NCBI GenBank assembly: GCA_022828595.1 | Contig: JAKGHH010000001.1 | Location: forward strand, 142,805,017 to 142,869,016 | Direction of reading: 5' to 3' | Length of the DNA stretch: 64,000 nucleotides | Origin: Nelumbo lutea | Taxonomy: Eukaryota > Streptophyta > Magnoliopsida > Proteales > Nelumbonaceae | In this document: one piece after another, positions 34,920 to 46,225 of the stretch | Layout of the letters: each line of letters begins with the position of its first letter | How positions within the stretch are numbered: position 1 is the stretch's first letter | Notes under the pieces: generated by a model | What the model saw: the letters and a program-made list of their open reading frames with translations, nothing else | What the model was told of the DNA's origin: nothing | Database searches by the model: none | Translations under genes and position numbers: made by a program

Positions 34920-37036
34920 TAATGAGCTAAAACAATAACCAGATTTAACTCCAATAATTGGATTGATTTCAAATCCGATTATCCTGGATTTGGTTGTTAG
35001 AACTTGCATTAGATGTGAATTTAACTCCATCCTATCAGACTAAAATTTGTGTCTAATAAAAATTTTATATGTATATATATATATATATATAATGATACAA
35101 AGTTTATAATTGCATAAATTTAATATTTTATATTTATATAAATTATTATACATATATACTTTAAAAGTATTTGATTTTTTTAATTTTTTTAATTTTATGG
35201 TCACTTTAAACACAATAAGATGTGGTTGCAAATTAAATCCAAAGATGATCCAAAACCCAATATCATGATCAGATGCGGATGTAGATCTAAAGATTTCATA
35301 ATCGAATGTGGATGCAAATGCAATTGGATCTAATTTGAATCCAATCCGTTTGTAGTCCTACTGTTTGTATTATATGTGAGTTTGGTATAGATTTGAGCTA
35401 GACTCAGCTCAAAAGAAAATAGTTGCTTAAGCTCAAAAATTTGTAAGTCTAGTTGGGTTTAGGCTAAGTTATAGATGGTCATCCATAAGTAGGAGTCTTA
35501 TGACATTTATAATTAGGCCATTATTAATTTTATTATTTTAATTAGTTTTCATAATTTTATGGAGTGCAAGTGGTTTGTTTTAATACTTTTAACTTTTATA
35601 ATTTTATTATTATTTTAATTATCCTATTAATATTAATTATTTTTAAATAGAACTAAATGTGGTTTAATTTTTATTTTATGAATTACTAGTTTTTATTAAC
35701 TTCTTAATTTTTAATAGTTGCTAGATAAAACCTTGCTAAAGTTTAATATTTTTATTAATTTTAGTTATTAGGTCGAAATCTGGCCCACGATCCTTTATGT
35801 TTTTTATTCATTAAGTTACACAATGGGGGTAGCTCATCCCCCACAGCTTCTTTGGGTTAAATATTAATAATTTTTATCTAAAAATAGTTAAAAACCCAAA
35901 AGTAATTCATTGCTGTTAGGGGTGCAACTTAGGGGGTTAGGTCATGTTGAGGATCAAACAAAGCCTAAGCTAAAGTCTTAAACCTTGAGTGCTAGCTTAG
36001 ATTAATTTAATTATAACTACAAAATTTAATCTATAGATTAATTTAACTTTTAGTACAACCTAACTTTATATTTTTACTAATATTTAAGTAACATTTACAA
36101 AAAAAATATAACATTTAATCATTAATAAAGTAAAATAAATAAAATAGAACACTAATGGATAATATGGAAAAATAATTATTTTATTAAGTAATTGGAAGTA
36201 ATTTATTATTTTTGTTAAAAAATATTAGTATAATTAATCCAAATTACTAAATTACTAAATTATTTTTGTAACAAACTACTAAATTAAAGATTAGTTACTT
36301 TAAATAACATTGAATTCTTTCCTTACAATAGTTATCATTTTCTATTGCTTAACTTTTTCTTGAATAGAACACTAATGGATAATATGGATAATAGAATTTA
36401 AATATGAAAATATCTTTAAAATATTTTAATAAAATATTATTTTTGATATTGTATGTGTATATAATATTACTTATGATATTATTTTCATATACAATTTAAT
36501 GTCATAAATAATATTGTATATGTATTTATTTTCATATGAGAACAAAATTCTCTCTCTCATTATTTTTAGGTGATTTAATTATTTATGATATTTTATTAAC
36601 GAATTTTTAAACTGTTATTTGTTTATCAGTTGGACTAAGCCCACACTGGCCTTGAAATTTTTGGGCCTGATACGAACCTGGGCAAAGGCTGGATTGAAAT
36701 GATCATCCCTATGAAAATTGCTTTTAGTTTATTAGATTAATGAGTAGAGGAGAGAGAATAAAATGAAAAGAAAAAATGTAGTAAATAAATTTTAAACAAT
36801 TTATTGGAGTAATTGAGATGAGAGAGAATTGGTGGAGTGAGTTATTAGGAGAGAGAATTGATGTAATAATTGTTGAGAGACAATCAAAGGAGTTAATGAA
36901 AAAGAGAAGAGATAGTTAATGGTGAGTTAATGAGGAAAGGTGAAAGTATTAAAGACTTAAAATTGATTGGTTACTTGAGTAATTTTGTCCAATTTTAAAA
37001 ATGATTTGAGCTATCCCTTAGTTGTACCTAATATAA
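34920..37036. other. AT-rich intergenic stretch
   Basis: Very AT-rich with an (AT)n run near 35070-35090. No gene, LTR or complete MITE recognised. 36720-36960 is rich in GAGAGAGAATT and GTTAATGA words and may be the worn end of another Helitron-like copy. Confidence 0.4.
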
Positions 37037-37774
37037 CTAGCGGTGACCCATGCGATGCATAGGATGCTGTATTTATACTTTTTTATGTATAGAATAGTAG
37101 AAAAAAATTCCTTTTCAATTTTTAATTTTTATATAGTTTATATATTATGAGAAGCACATAAACCAATTGATAGTGGCTGAATTTATACCTTATCTAGTTA
37201 GTCATAGGAGAGACTTGGGTTAGGGCAATGGGTTACCTCCCATTGTGTAGTCCTATAAAGCCAAAAAATGTACTTAGCATGAGATTAATAACCAAGTTAA
37301 AAAAAAAATCAAAATTGAACTAGTGAAGATAACCAAAAACTCGCATTTAGTTCTTACTACATTTCATTATTGAATCTGAATAATCCATTAAACAAATCTA
37401 TATTAAATTAAATTAATAAAAACAAAGGAAAAAACCTGAACCCAAAGAAAGGAGCAGAATAGAGGAGAAACCTAGTAACTCAGAGAAAGGAGCAATGATT
37501 TGTTTAGATTGGTTCACCCTATGTATTTGTGGGCAAATTTGGGTTTTTAGACATTAATTTGGGTTCAAGCTAAGGTTCATATTTAGGTTTTTCTTTTTTT
37601 TCTTGATAAGCAAGGTTCTTATCTAACCCATACTGTCTAATTTACACACTACTTTATTAGAGAGAGCCAAAAGGGATTAAGAGATATTTAAGACTAAGAG
37701 GAAAATAAGGATTTAATGGGAAATGGAAAGGGAGATGTTATAAACATTGAATATTAAGGTGAGAGAGAGAGAGA
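37037..37774 (-). mobile_element. Helitron-like non-autonomous element, minus strand (about 738 bp)
   Basis: On the minus strand it starts A|TCTCTCTCTCTCACC (37774) and ends CTAG|T (37037). A hairpin (CCTATGC, loop ATC, GCATGGG) lies just before the end. Both junctions fit the A|T insertion rule of Helitrons. No coding capacity. The hairpin is almost identical to that at 33786-33800. Confidence 0.6.
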
Positions 37775-37825
37775 TTTATTAGAGTACTAAATATGCATGG
37801 ATTTTGTTAGGGACAATAAAGACAC

Positions 37826-39496
37826 ATGAGATATCCGCCTCACTTCAAGTTAAACAGGAAATCTGGTTCCAAACCCAAAGCTGCCAAAGATACTTTAACT
37901 ACCAATGAAGGGAACATGTCTACCACTACTTTAACTTCAAAACATTATGAACAACTGCTTCAACTTCTACAAAATCTGAAACCTTCACAACCAGCAACAA
38001 ATTTGGTAGCGAATTTAGAGGGTGATGCTCTATGTTTTCCCCCACATGGATCCTAGATAGTAGATACTAGTGCCACCCACCATATGGCCTCATCTACAAT
38101 CCTCACTTTCCACACCAATTCATTCCATCACCTTGGATAATGTCATTACTACCAAGGTGATTCATACTAGCACTTCTCGCCTCAATGAACACATTACACT
38201 TTCAAATGTTTTGCTTATTCCTTCATTTAAATTCAATATTTTATCTATCAATCAATTAACTAACAACCGTAATTGTTTGGTTACCTTTTATCATATGATC
38301 ATTGTTTTTTACAAGACCTTTCAACAAGGAAGCCAATTGGAATGAGTAGGCAGCTTGGTGGCCTTTACTACTTCACCATTGACACACCCAATATTTAGTC
38401 CTTTCTTTCCTATAGACCCTCTCATGACATATGGCATTGCTGACTCAGCCATCACAGTACACTCTCCATGAACAAAATTAATTCTAAGGCATCATCCCCA
38501 CTTGCACCAAGAATGAAGAATGCCACAAATTGATTCATTGTGATTTTTGGGATCCCTATACTATACCTTCATCTTCTGGTGCTCATTTTTCTTAACTATT
38601 GTAGATGATTTTAGTAGATGTATATGGGTTTTTCTCATGCACTTTAAGTCTAAAACTTGTTTGTTAATCCAACATTTCTTTGCTTATGTTCAAATACAAT
38701 TTCACACCCATGTTAAGAAAATTCACACCTTCTCATCCCATACAATCTTTTTTTGTTTTTCTTCCCACGGGATCATACATCATCACAGTTGTGTAGCCAC
38801 TCCTCAGAAAAATAGGGTGGTTGAACACAGAGATCGCCACCTTCTTAAGGTAGCCTATACCTTACGTTTTCAATCCAAACTTCCTACAACTATCTCCGTG
38901 TTTTTTATTGCCTTTGTTATCGTTCAACCCGTCACTTCCAGCCTTCCTACTTTTTTATGAGGACGTTTTCCCTTTCTCCTCTCATATTGATACCTCTACT
39001 TCGTTTGTGGTGCTTCCTACCCCTATTTCTAACATTCCCAAACTCCCACTTACATTTCCCCTTCCCTTGACATATACAGCCCTTTCTCACTTGAACAAGT
39101 ATATTGTCATGCTGTCTACTCGCATACGTCGTCGTCTTCATCTCAAGGTACTCCATATCCCGTATCCAACTATCTTTCTTATGACTACTTATCTACTTCA
39201 CAGCGTGCTTATTTGTCTAGCATTTCAGCATCCTCTGAACCCACTACCTTTCTTACTACTATCAAAGGCCCATAATGGCAGGATGCCATGGTAAGTGAAA
39301 TCAGAGCTCTTGAGCAAAATAATACATGGAAACTCACCACCTTACTTTCCGACAAGATTACAATTGGATGCAAATGGTGATGCAAAATCAAATATTTCTT
39401 TGACGGTTCCATTAAACGATACAAAGCCTGTCTTGTTACCAAGGGCTTTACACAAACGGAGGGCGTTGGTTTTCATGAAACTTTTGCATCGGTTTC
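37826..39496 (+). pseudogene. copia element remnant (gag tail to start of RT), truncated
   Basis: Pieces in changing frames give a Gag tail (residues KRYPPHFKLN, then a low-complexity stretch) and a protease box near 38055-38085 (VDTSATHHM for D-GASHHM). An integrase core near 38530-38860 follows (LTIVDDFSRCIWVFLM, later VEHRDRHLL). The beginning of RT lies at 39295-39490 (EIRALEQNN-TWKLTTL and GFHETFASVS). The RT match stops at 39496, exactly where the next element's LTR begins. There is no 5' LTR. Confidence 0.85.
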
Positions 39497-39716
39497 TGTT
39501 AGGATTAGGAGTCCAATCAGTATTATCTTATTTGTATATATCTTCTTTATCCTTTTCTTATCATGAATAATTCAGATAGGATAGGAAAGATATATTTGAG
39601 TCCCTGTAAACTTAAGAGTTCTAGTTGCCATAAGCTTAAGAGGTTCCGTGGTTGTATTCATGTATATATATACTTAAATATAGAAAAGCATAAACCGAAA
39701 AAGCTCTGGTTTTACA
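39497..39716 (+). repeat. 5' LTR (220 bp)
   Basis: Starts TGTTAGGATTAGGAGTCC and ends GCTCTGGTTTTACA directly before the primer-binding site. Collinear with 44522-44734 through TATTATCTTATTTGTATATA and GAGTCCCTGTAAACTTA. Confidence 0.9.
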
Positions 39717-39730
39717 TGGTATCAGAGCCA
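39717..39730 (+). other. primer-binding site for initiator tRNA-Met
   Basis: TGGTATCAGAGCCA, the standard plant copia primer-binding site, abuts the LTR end. It identifies 39497-39716 as a 5' LTR and not a 3' or solo LTR. Confidence 0.9.
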
Positions 39731-39794
39731 CAAAATAGGAGTAAGAGGTCTGCGTTCCAAAACCTCTGAAGATCAATGGCGGCAGCAACGATTG

Positions 39795-40409
39795 TTAGGC
39801 GCCGACAAAGGACAAGCTTTGCACTCCAGAATTTTGCGGGCTAACCTCCGCCTCTTCTTCTTTCTCGGTTGATTCTTCTTCATTCGAGGCCTGCGGGGTA
39901 TTTAATTGTGGAATTGGTGGTGCCTTGCTTAACATACACTGGTGAATCTCATCAATCAATTTCCGACGTTCTGGAGTTTCAAATCTGGGGGCTACTTCAC
40001 GAAATTTGATGGCTAATGCACGTCTTTCTTCCTTCTTGTAATCGAATGAGCCCAGTACACCATCTGGGTTGGAGGGCATGAATGCAATCAATGCTACCAA
40101 AGCAGTTCTCATGCTCCAAGATGGCTGCCAATGCTCTGGATGATGATTGGATATGCTTAGACAAATCTTCGTCTGCGTTTCAAAACGACCATTAGAAGTT
40201 AACAGCATAAATGCAGGAGGTTGGAATGGATATTCTACTGGCAGTTGGATCCGTCCATGATAAATTCCTCCCTTGAACTCTGTGTCACGGGCACCTCTGA
40301 TCGTGAACTGCCACTCAAATATATCGGAAGGGTTTGCTTGCATCTCCTTCACCTCCTGAAGGATCCTCTTCACCGTTGGGTTCTTCAGGTTGTACTTCTC
40401 TTCTGCCAT
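39795..40409 (-). CDS. UBC32-like: ubiquitin-conjugating enzyme E2, UBC32/UBE2J1-like, truncated intronless copy
   Basis: An intact 204-codon frame. Residues 9-150 form the E2 fold: NPTVKRILQEVKEMQANPSD, then PFQPPAFMLLTSNGRF (the TxNGRF form replacing HPN, typical of the UBC6/UBE2J group), then the active-site Cys83 in KICLSISNHHPEHWQPSW. The C-terminal part is acidic (EEESTEKEEEAE). Plant UBC32 proteins are about 300 residues, act in ER-associated degradation and end in a membrane anchor; this frame stops before any anchor. It also lacks about ten residues between NPSD and IFEWQF. Plant UBC32 genes have introns and this copy has none, so a cDNA or retrocopy origin is likely. It lies antisense inside a copia element. 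Whether it is expressed is unknown. Confidence 0.8.
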   Translation of the reverse strand: MAEEKYNLKNPTVKRILQEVKEMQANPSDIFEWQFTIRGARDTEFKGGIYHGRIQLPVEYPFQPPAFMLLTSNGRFETQTKICLSISNHHPEHWQPSWSMRTALVALIAFMPSNPDGVLGSFDYKKEERRALAIKFREVAPRFETPERRKLIDEIHQCMLSKAPPIPQLNTPQASNEEESTEKEEEAEVSPQNSGVQSLSFVGA

Positions 40410-40532
40410 GGCGTAAGATAGAACACACCCTTCGATTTGGCCGTGGAAGGGAGGACGATGGACGTTGGCGATAAAGCCTGTAACAAAGGGACTTGGGGCG
40501 CTTGAAGGTGTGCTGTGTTCCTTTCCTCTACT

Positions 40533-40709
40533 TCAGCAGACAAACCCGGCTTCCCTATTGTAGCCCACCTCCTCCATGCCGTCCAGCGGCAATAGACCCT
40601 TGGGCAACGATATCTCCTCCAGAAGCTGTAGTGATTTCTCCTTGCAGAGAGAGTCTCCATGGTAGATCTCTGCCTTCTCTCTGTAATTCTCAATCGCTTG
40701 ACTTGCCAT
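40533..40709 (-). pseudogene. 5' fragment of a DUF538 protein gene
   Basis: From the ATG at 40707-40709 a 58-codon frame reads AIENYREKAEIYHGDSLCKE, LLEEISLPKGLLPLDGMEEV and GYNREAGFV, then a stop at 40533-40535. This is the N-terminal third of PF04398 (proteins of about 140-170 residues). Another frame just after gives KGTQHTFKRP, resembling the next conserved stretch, so a frameshift as well as a truncation is likely. The remaining two thirds are absent and the DNA leads within 120 bp into the E2 start. The upstream ~300 bp (to about 41040) look like a CT-rich plant leader when read on the minus strand. Confidence 0.8.
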
Positions 40710-41049
40710 TATTGCTGTCTAAGCTGGTCTCTAAGGCTTAGTTGGGGGTAGGCAAAAACAGAATTGACTGAAGAAGAAGAAAGCAAAAAAGGAATATGGG
40801 TCTGAGCCTGAGCCCTCGGAACAAAAGTTCAGCCTCCTTCTACAAAAGTTCCGACCTTCGACTTCGGTCTTCTCTTGGACGGTTCTTCTTGTGCAAGTAA
40901 TAGAGAACTAGGGCATCCATTCTTGAACGCACAGATTTTTGACAAGTCTTCGGCGAGTCAACATTCTACGGTAGGTTTTAGGGAGATCCTGAGATCGGTT
41001 CTTTGTCTCTTTTGGCACTGATCGTGGGCTTTCAGACACAATAGTCGGC

Positions 41050-44000
41050 ATGACTGAAAACAGAGAAAAAGGAGTAGGGGCAGGAGGAAAAGGTCATGGC
41101 GGCCAAGTCAAGGCCCATACAACCAAAGCCTCTGCGCAAGGCAATGCGTCTCAAGGAGAATCAATTGGTGTAGCCAAGACTATGTTAAATGGACTAAGTA
41201 TTGAGCAGTGGAACATGTTACTCAACCTTTTGAATACATAGAAAGAGGGGAGTCAACGACTAAGTGGTAAGCAAAAATTGATAGAATGGATAATAGACAT
41301 AGGAGCCTCTCATCATATGATAGGAAACTTCAAGTCGATGAGAGACATAAAGAATGTCATTTTGTGCTCTGTCGGACTACTTGAGGGAAAGTGACAATAG
41401 CAGAGAAAGAAGGCACAGTTGCACTGGACAATCATCTGAAACTGACCAGTGTTTTATACGTGCCTAGTTTGAATTGCAATTTACTTTTCGTATCACAATT
41501 GATTGAGGAATCGAATTGTATTATTCGGCTCACTAATAAATTCTGTGTGATATAGGACCGCACTACGAGGATACTAATTGGAGCGGGTGAGCAGCGAGAG
41601 GGACTCTATTATTTCTGGAGCATTGCATCAACAAGAGCAATGAAGACTACAGAAAACAGGACAAATGGTGATATTTGGCATTAAAGGTTAAGGCATCCTT
41701 CTTATAGAATTGTTAAGTTGCTACCTTCTATTAGTACTAGGAATAATAATGATGACAGTACTAAGGGTTGTGATGCATGCTTCCGAGCTAAACAATGTTA
41801 AGAAGAATTTGCTTCTATTAATAAAAAAGCATCCAACATTTTTGAGTTAATTCATTGTGATTTGTGGGGTCCTTATAGAACTGCAACTTCTTGTGGGGCT
41901 CACTATTTATTGACCATAGTAAACGATTTTTCTAGAGGCGTTTGGATTTATCTTTTGGGTGATAAGACGGAAGTGGGACAGGTTCTTTGAAATTTTTTTG
42001 CTATGGTTCAAAGGGAATTTAACAAACCTATAAAGGTGATTCGTACTGATAATGGGTATTATTCATCAAACCACTTGTGTCGGGACCTCTCAACAAAACG
42101 GGAGGGTTGAATGCAAGCGCCGCCACATACTCAATGTTGCTCGAGATTTACGCTTTCAAGCCAGCTTGCCTATTGATTTTTGGGGGGAATGTGTCCTAAC
42201 CACATGTTATTTAATGAATTGGACACCATCCATTCTGTTGAAGGGAAAAACTCCCTATGAAATGTTATTTGGGTGACCTCTTTCTTATGATAATGTGCGC
42301 GTTTTTGGTTGCTTAGCATATGCACACAATCATGGACATGGAGGGGATAAATTTGTCAGTCGAAGCAAATGGTGTATTTTTGTTGGTATCCTTTTGGAAA
42401 GAAAGGATGGAGCCTGTATGATTTAGAGTCCGACATGTTCTTTGCATCAAAAGATGTTACTTTTTTAGAGCATGAGTTCCCGTATGCACACAAGGAAGAT
42501 GCACAGCCGAACAAAGCACAAGGCCAATTTAATTGTGGAATAGGTGGAACAGATGAGGTGTTGGTGCCATCCACTTATTTACTTGGACTAGCAAATGGCG
42601 AGATGGAGGCTAACAAGCGAGGTGAACTCGCTGAAGAAGGAACCCACGTGGACCCGAATGCAAATGCTGGTGAACCCATGCATTCTTGTGACGCCACCAC
42701 AGAAAATGCAAGTGAAGACGGTCCTAATGTCAGGGGGTGGCGATGTTGAGCAACAGTAGCACTCTGAATTTCATTTGGGGTGTGGGCATCCATAGAAACA
42801 ACAATCCACAATGTTGAGAGATTATGTGCTTCACACCACATAGCGCTTGAGTCCCTCTCTGTATCCCTTTGCAAGCTCACTCGGCCAATCACATTCTGCA
42901 GGTAGTCCTTATCCCATAGATAACTATGTGAACTGTAACAATTTTTCTTGTCAACATCGTGCTTTCTTGGCAGCTATTACTGCAGAAGTTGAACTTACTT
43001 CTTTTGCTGAGGCCGTAAAGGATGAAAAATGGAGGGATGCAATGCAGAAAGAAATACAGGCACTTGAAAATAATCAAACATGAACTGTGGAGTCTTTGCC
43101 ATCCGAAAAATGTGCCATAGGATGCAAATGGGTGTATCGAATCAAGTATAACATTGATGGGACAGTGGTAAGATACAAAGCCCATCTTGTGATTTTTGGG
43201 AACAAGCAAGTTGAGGCAATTGATTATAATGAAACTTTTGCCCAGTTGCAAAAATGGTTACTGTCCGTACCTTCCTTCCAGCCGCAACAGTTAGAAATTG
43301 TGAGCTTCATCAAATGGACGTACATAACGCATTCTTGCATGGTGACCTTCATGAGGAAGTCTACATGCGAATGCCTCCTGGTTTTCAGTCAAATAAACCA
43401 GGTATGGTGTGTCGGTTGCAAAAATCTCTGCATGGCTTGAAACAAGTGTCGAAATGTTGGTTTGCTAAATTAACCACAGCCTTGAAGACATATGGGTTTT
43501 AGTAATCATGTTCAGATTACTCCCTCTTCACTTTTCATCGAGACAGGGTGCATGTGCTTGTTCTCATGTATGTGGACGACATTATCGTGTCAGGTAATGA
43601 TCGTATGGCAATTCAAGTCTTCAAGAAATATTTGAGTGACTGCTTTCATATGAAAGACTTCGGACCATTGAAATATTTTTTGGGCATTGAAATATTTGAG
43701 TGACTGCTTCTGTCTCAATGTAAGTACACTTTGGATATTATCTCTGAAGTTGGATTACTTGGTGCAAAACCTGCTCCTTTTCCTCTAGAGAAGAATCACA
43801 ATCTCACATTGACAGATGGGCCTCTCTTATCTGATCCTGAGCGATACAGGCGCTTGGTAGGCAGGCTTATTTATCTTTTAGCAACTCATCTAGAGTTGTC
43901 TTATTGTGTGCATGTTCTGTCCCAATTTATGCAACAACTGCAAGAAAGACATTGGGAGGTTGCATTGCAAGTGGTACACTACTTGAAAGAAAATCCTAGT

Positions 44001-44515
44001 CAAGGAATTCTCTTGCGTTCAAATTGTGACTTACAGTTATATGCATGGTGCGATTCGTACTGGGCGAGCTGCCTTTGTCCCAACGTTCTCTGTCTGGATG
44101 GTTTATTCTGCTTGGAAAATCGCCTATTTCTTGGAAAACTAAGAAGCAACACACTATGGCTCGTTCTTCAGCGGAAGTAGAGTATCGTTCTATGGCCACG
44201 ACCACATGTGAATTAAAATGGCTAAAGGGATTGTTATTGGCTCTTGGAGTTACACATTCAAACCCAATGCGATTATATTGTGATAGTCAGGCAACCTTGC
44301 ATATTGCAGCAAACCCAGTGTTTCATGAGCGTACACAACATATTGAAGTTGATTGCCATTTTGTATGTTATGAGATTCAAAATGGTTGCATTCGTCCTAC
44401 TTATGTGTCGACTACCGTTCAGTTGGTTGACATTTTTACAAAGGCACTGGGTCATAGAGAATTTGAGTACTTTCTTCGCAAATTGGGCATTCACAATCTG
44501 CATGCTCCAACTTGA
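41050..44515 (+). pseudogene. copia gag tail and pol of the short-LTR element, broken
   Basis: 41050-41241 is a Gag tail ending GLSIEQWNMLLNLLNT. Protease follows near 41290 (WIIDIGASHHM, intact catalytic Asp but Ile for Ser/Thr). The GAG-pre-integrase zinc region is near 41680-41800. Integrase lies at 41845-42280 (IHCDLWGP, then IRTDNG, then frame-shifted NGRVECKRRHILN). RT runs through 42950-43700 with CKWVYRIKYNIDGT and the YVDDIIVSGND box near 43570. RNase H is at 43880-44515 with SAEVEYRSMA and LYCDSQATLHIA. At least five frame changes are needed to follow the protein, so it is inactive. Confidence 0.9.
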
Positions 44516-44521
44516 GGGGGG
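44512..44521 (+). other. polypurine tract
   Basis: TTGAGGGGGG directly before the TGTTAGG start of the 3' LTR. Confidence 0.85.
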
Positions 44522-44734
44522 TGTTAGGATTAAGAGTCCATTCGGTATTATCTTATTTGTATATATCTTTTTATCCTTTCCTTATCATGAATAGTTCAGA
44601 TATCATAGGAAAGATATGTTTGAGTCCCTGTAAACTTAGAAGTTCTAGTTGCCATAAGTTAGAGATTCAGTAATTGTATTCATATATATTTAAGTTCTCA
44701 ATGAATAAAACACAGAAAAGCTCTGGTTTCAACA
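44522..44734 (+). repeat. 3' LTR (213 bp)
   Basis: Starts TGTTAGGATTAAGAGTCC and ends CTCTGGTTTCAACA. Differs from the 5' LTR at many scattered positions and small indels, mostly in the last third. Confidence 0.9.
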
Positions 44735-45017
44735 AAACCCAGATTCGGAAATTAAATATATTAAGTGTATAATATATATTATATATAATCAAGGATAAAT
44801 TTGATATTGTATGTCATTATATATAATGGGTTGAAAATAAATTTATATTGATTTGAATTTTATGAATCTTTTAGTAAAATGAAAATCTCAAACCAACTTT
44901 ACTGATGAATGCATATTAGTTCTGGGGTAAACACCATCTATAATATTGGGGGTGTTTCAACTTAACTCATTTAAGCTTTATTTTGTGTTAGATTTTTCTT
45001 AGAACTATCTCAAGTTA

Positions 45018-45143
45018 AGACTCAGTTTGGGAAGAGTGTAAATATAAAATATGTACAATATAAATACAAGATTTAAAAAATACCGTGTACAAAGTTTTGT
45101 ATTGAACATAACTTGTAATTTACACTCCTCCCAAATGGAGTCT
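45018..45143. mobile_element. small MITE, copy D
   Basis: Ends AGACTCAGTTTGGGAAGAG and CTCCTCCCAAATGGAGTCT are inverted repeats of each other. Inner words TACAATATAAATACA and AAAGTTTTGTATT parallel copies A-C. Confidence 0.7.
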
Positions 45144-46120
45144 AACCAAATAAACATCTCTATTAGCATTCCAGCAGGAAAATGGATGGAAAAATTCTAT
45201 ATTTTCAAAATGTCTAAAATACCCTTTTGAATGATTTTGCTTTTATTTTCTAAATTTCATATTTAAGATGAAAAAGGGCATTTTTTTCATCGAACAGGAC
45301 AAATAAATAATCTTGCCAAATTTGTTTTGGCAACAAGCAGCACAAAATGCAGAAGGCAAGGGAAAATTGGTCAAAAGGGTAATTTTAGCATGTATATAAT
45401 GACAAATACATCAAGTAATGTGTACAAGGTCATTTTCCATCCAATTTTCTGATTGAATGATAACAAAGGTGTCTATTTGTTTAACTTATCACAGTTCAGG
45501 GGGGAGTCTATCAAAAAAAATGAACTTTAAACTAAGTAGTTAAATGAAACAGAGTCAATAATATAGGGGCTATATGGATTTTTTTCTTAATTTTTATGTA
45601 CACATATATTTAAACAAAAAATTATTTAAAACCTGCCTACTTTAGTGAAAATGCCTAAAAAAAACTCCCTGTCATAAAGTTTGAATCGCAGAAAAACACA
45701 CATTTATCCTTCTGCCTATATTTGCCCAAAAACAAAGATTTTATGCTGATTGGGATTGATTGAATCATACATGTAGGGAGGGTACATAATAGATAATGGG
45801 TAGAGTAATAATTTTACAACGTTTTATTCGGGTTTGAAGGGATATGTATAATGGAGGATCTTTGGAGGTATAAGTTGGATAAAATCATACATGATTGCAT
45901 AGGATCCCATCAAAAATTCCAAGTAGGTGTGCTTTAGATGAAATTAGTATTATGATAGGTGACCTTGTCATACTGTACCACTACTCCATTTTAGTAATAC
46001 AAGTATGGATAAGTTTAAGAACTATTAATAAAGTTAATAGGGATTTTAGATAATTTTTGCATTTAAAATATTACTGAATTAATTTTGATGCAGCTGGTTT
46101 GAATTGGGGTGGAGTGGATT

Positions 46121-46225
46121 CATATGGATTATCCATATGTATGAAGGAATTATAGAAATGAAACAAATCAGTAACATATGGATTATCCATATGTACGAAG
46201 GAGTTATAGAAATGAAACAAATCAG
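46121..46225. repeat. 54-bp tandem duplication
   Basis: CATATGGATTATCCATATGT starts at 46121 and 46175. Each is followed by A(T/C)GAAGGA(A/G)TTATAGAA. The unit itself contains a short palindrome (CATATGGATTATCCATATG). Confidence 0.85.

Larger units (their letters stand above)
39497..44734 (+). mobile_element. short-LTR copia retrotransposon carrying antisense host-gene sequence
   Basis: Order: 5' LTR (39497-39716), primer-binding site, gag ATG (39776), antisense UBC32-like E2 frame (39795-40409), antisense DUF538 start (40533-40709), gag tail (from 41050), protease, integrase, RT, RNase H, polypurine tract, 3' LTR (44522-44734). The two LTRs are similar over their whole length but clearly diverged, roughly 80-85% by eye. 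The flanks (GTTTC on the left, AAACC on the right) do not form a direct repeat, so either the ends have been rearranged or the LTRs come from two insertions. Pol has several frameshifts. Confidence 0.75.

Noticed and set aside
38908..39294. 128-codon Leu/Ser/Pro-rich frame in the upstream copia remnant
   Set aside because: Out-of-frame reading of the integrase-RT linker; real matches lie in other frames.
39497..39716. 3' LTR of the upstream copia remnant or a solo LTR
   Set aside because: A primer-binding site follows it immediately, so it is a 5' LTR.
39717..39730. Part of a tRNA-Met gene
   Set aside because: Only the primer-binding segment is present, placed directly after an LTR; no cloverleaf.
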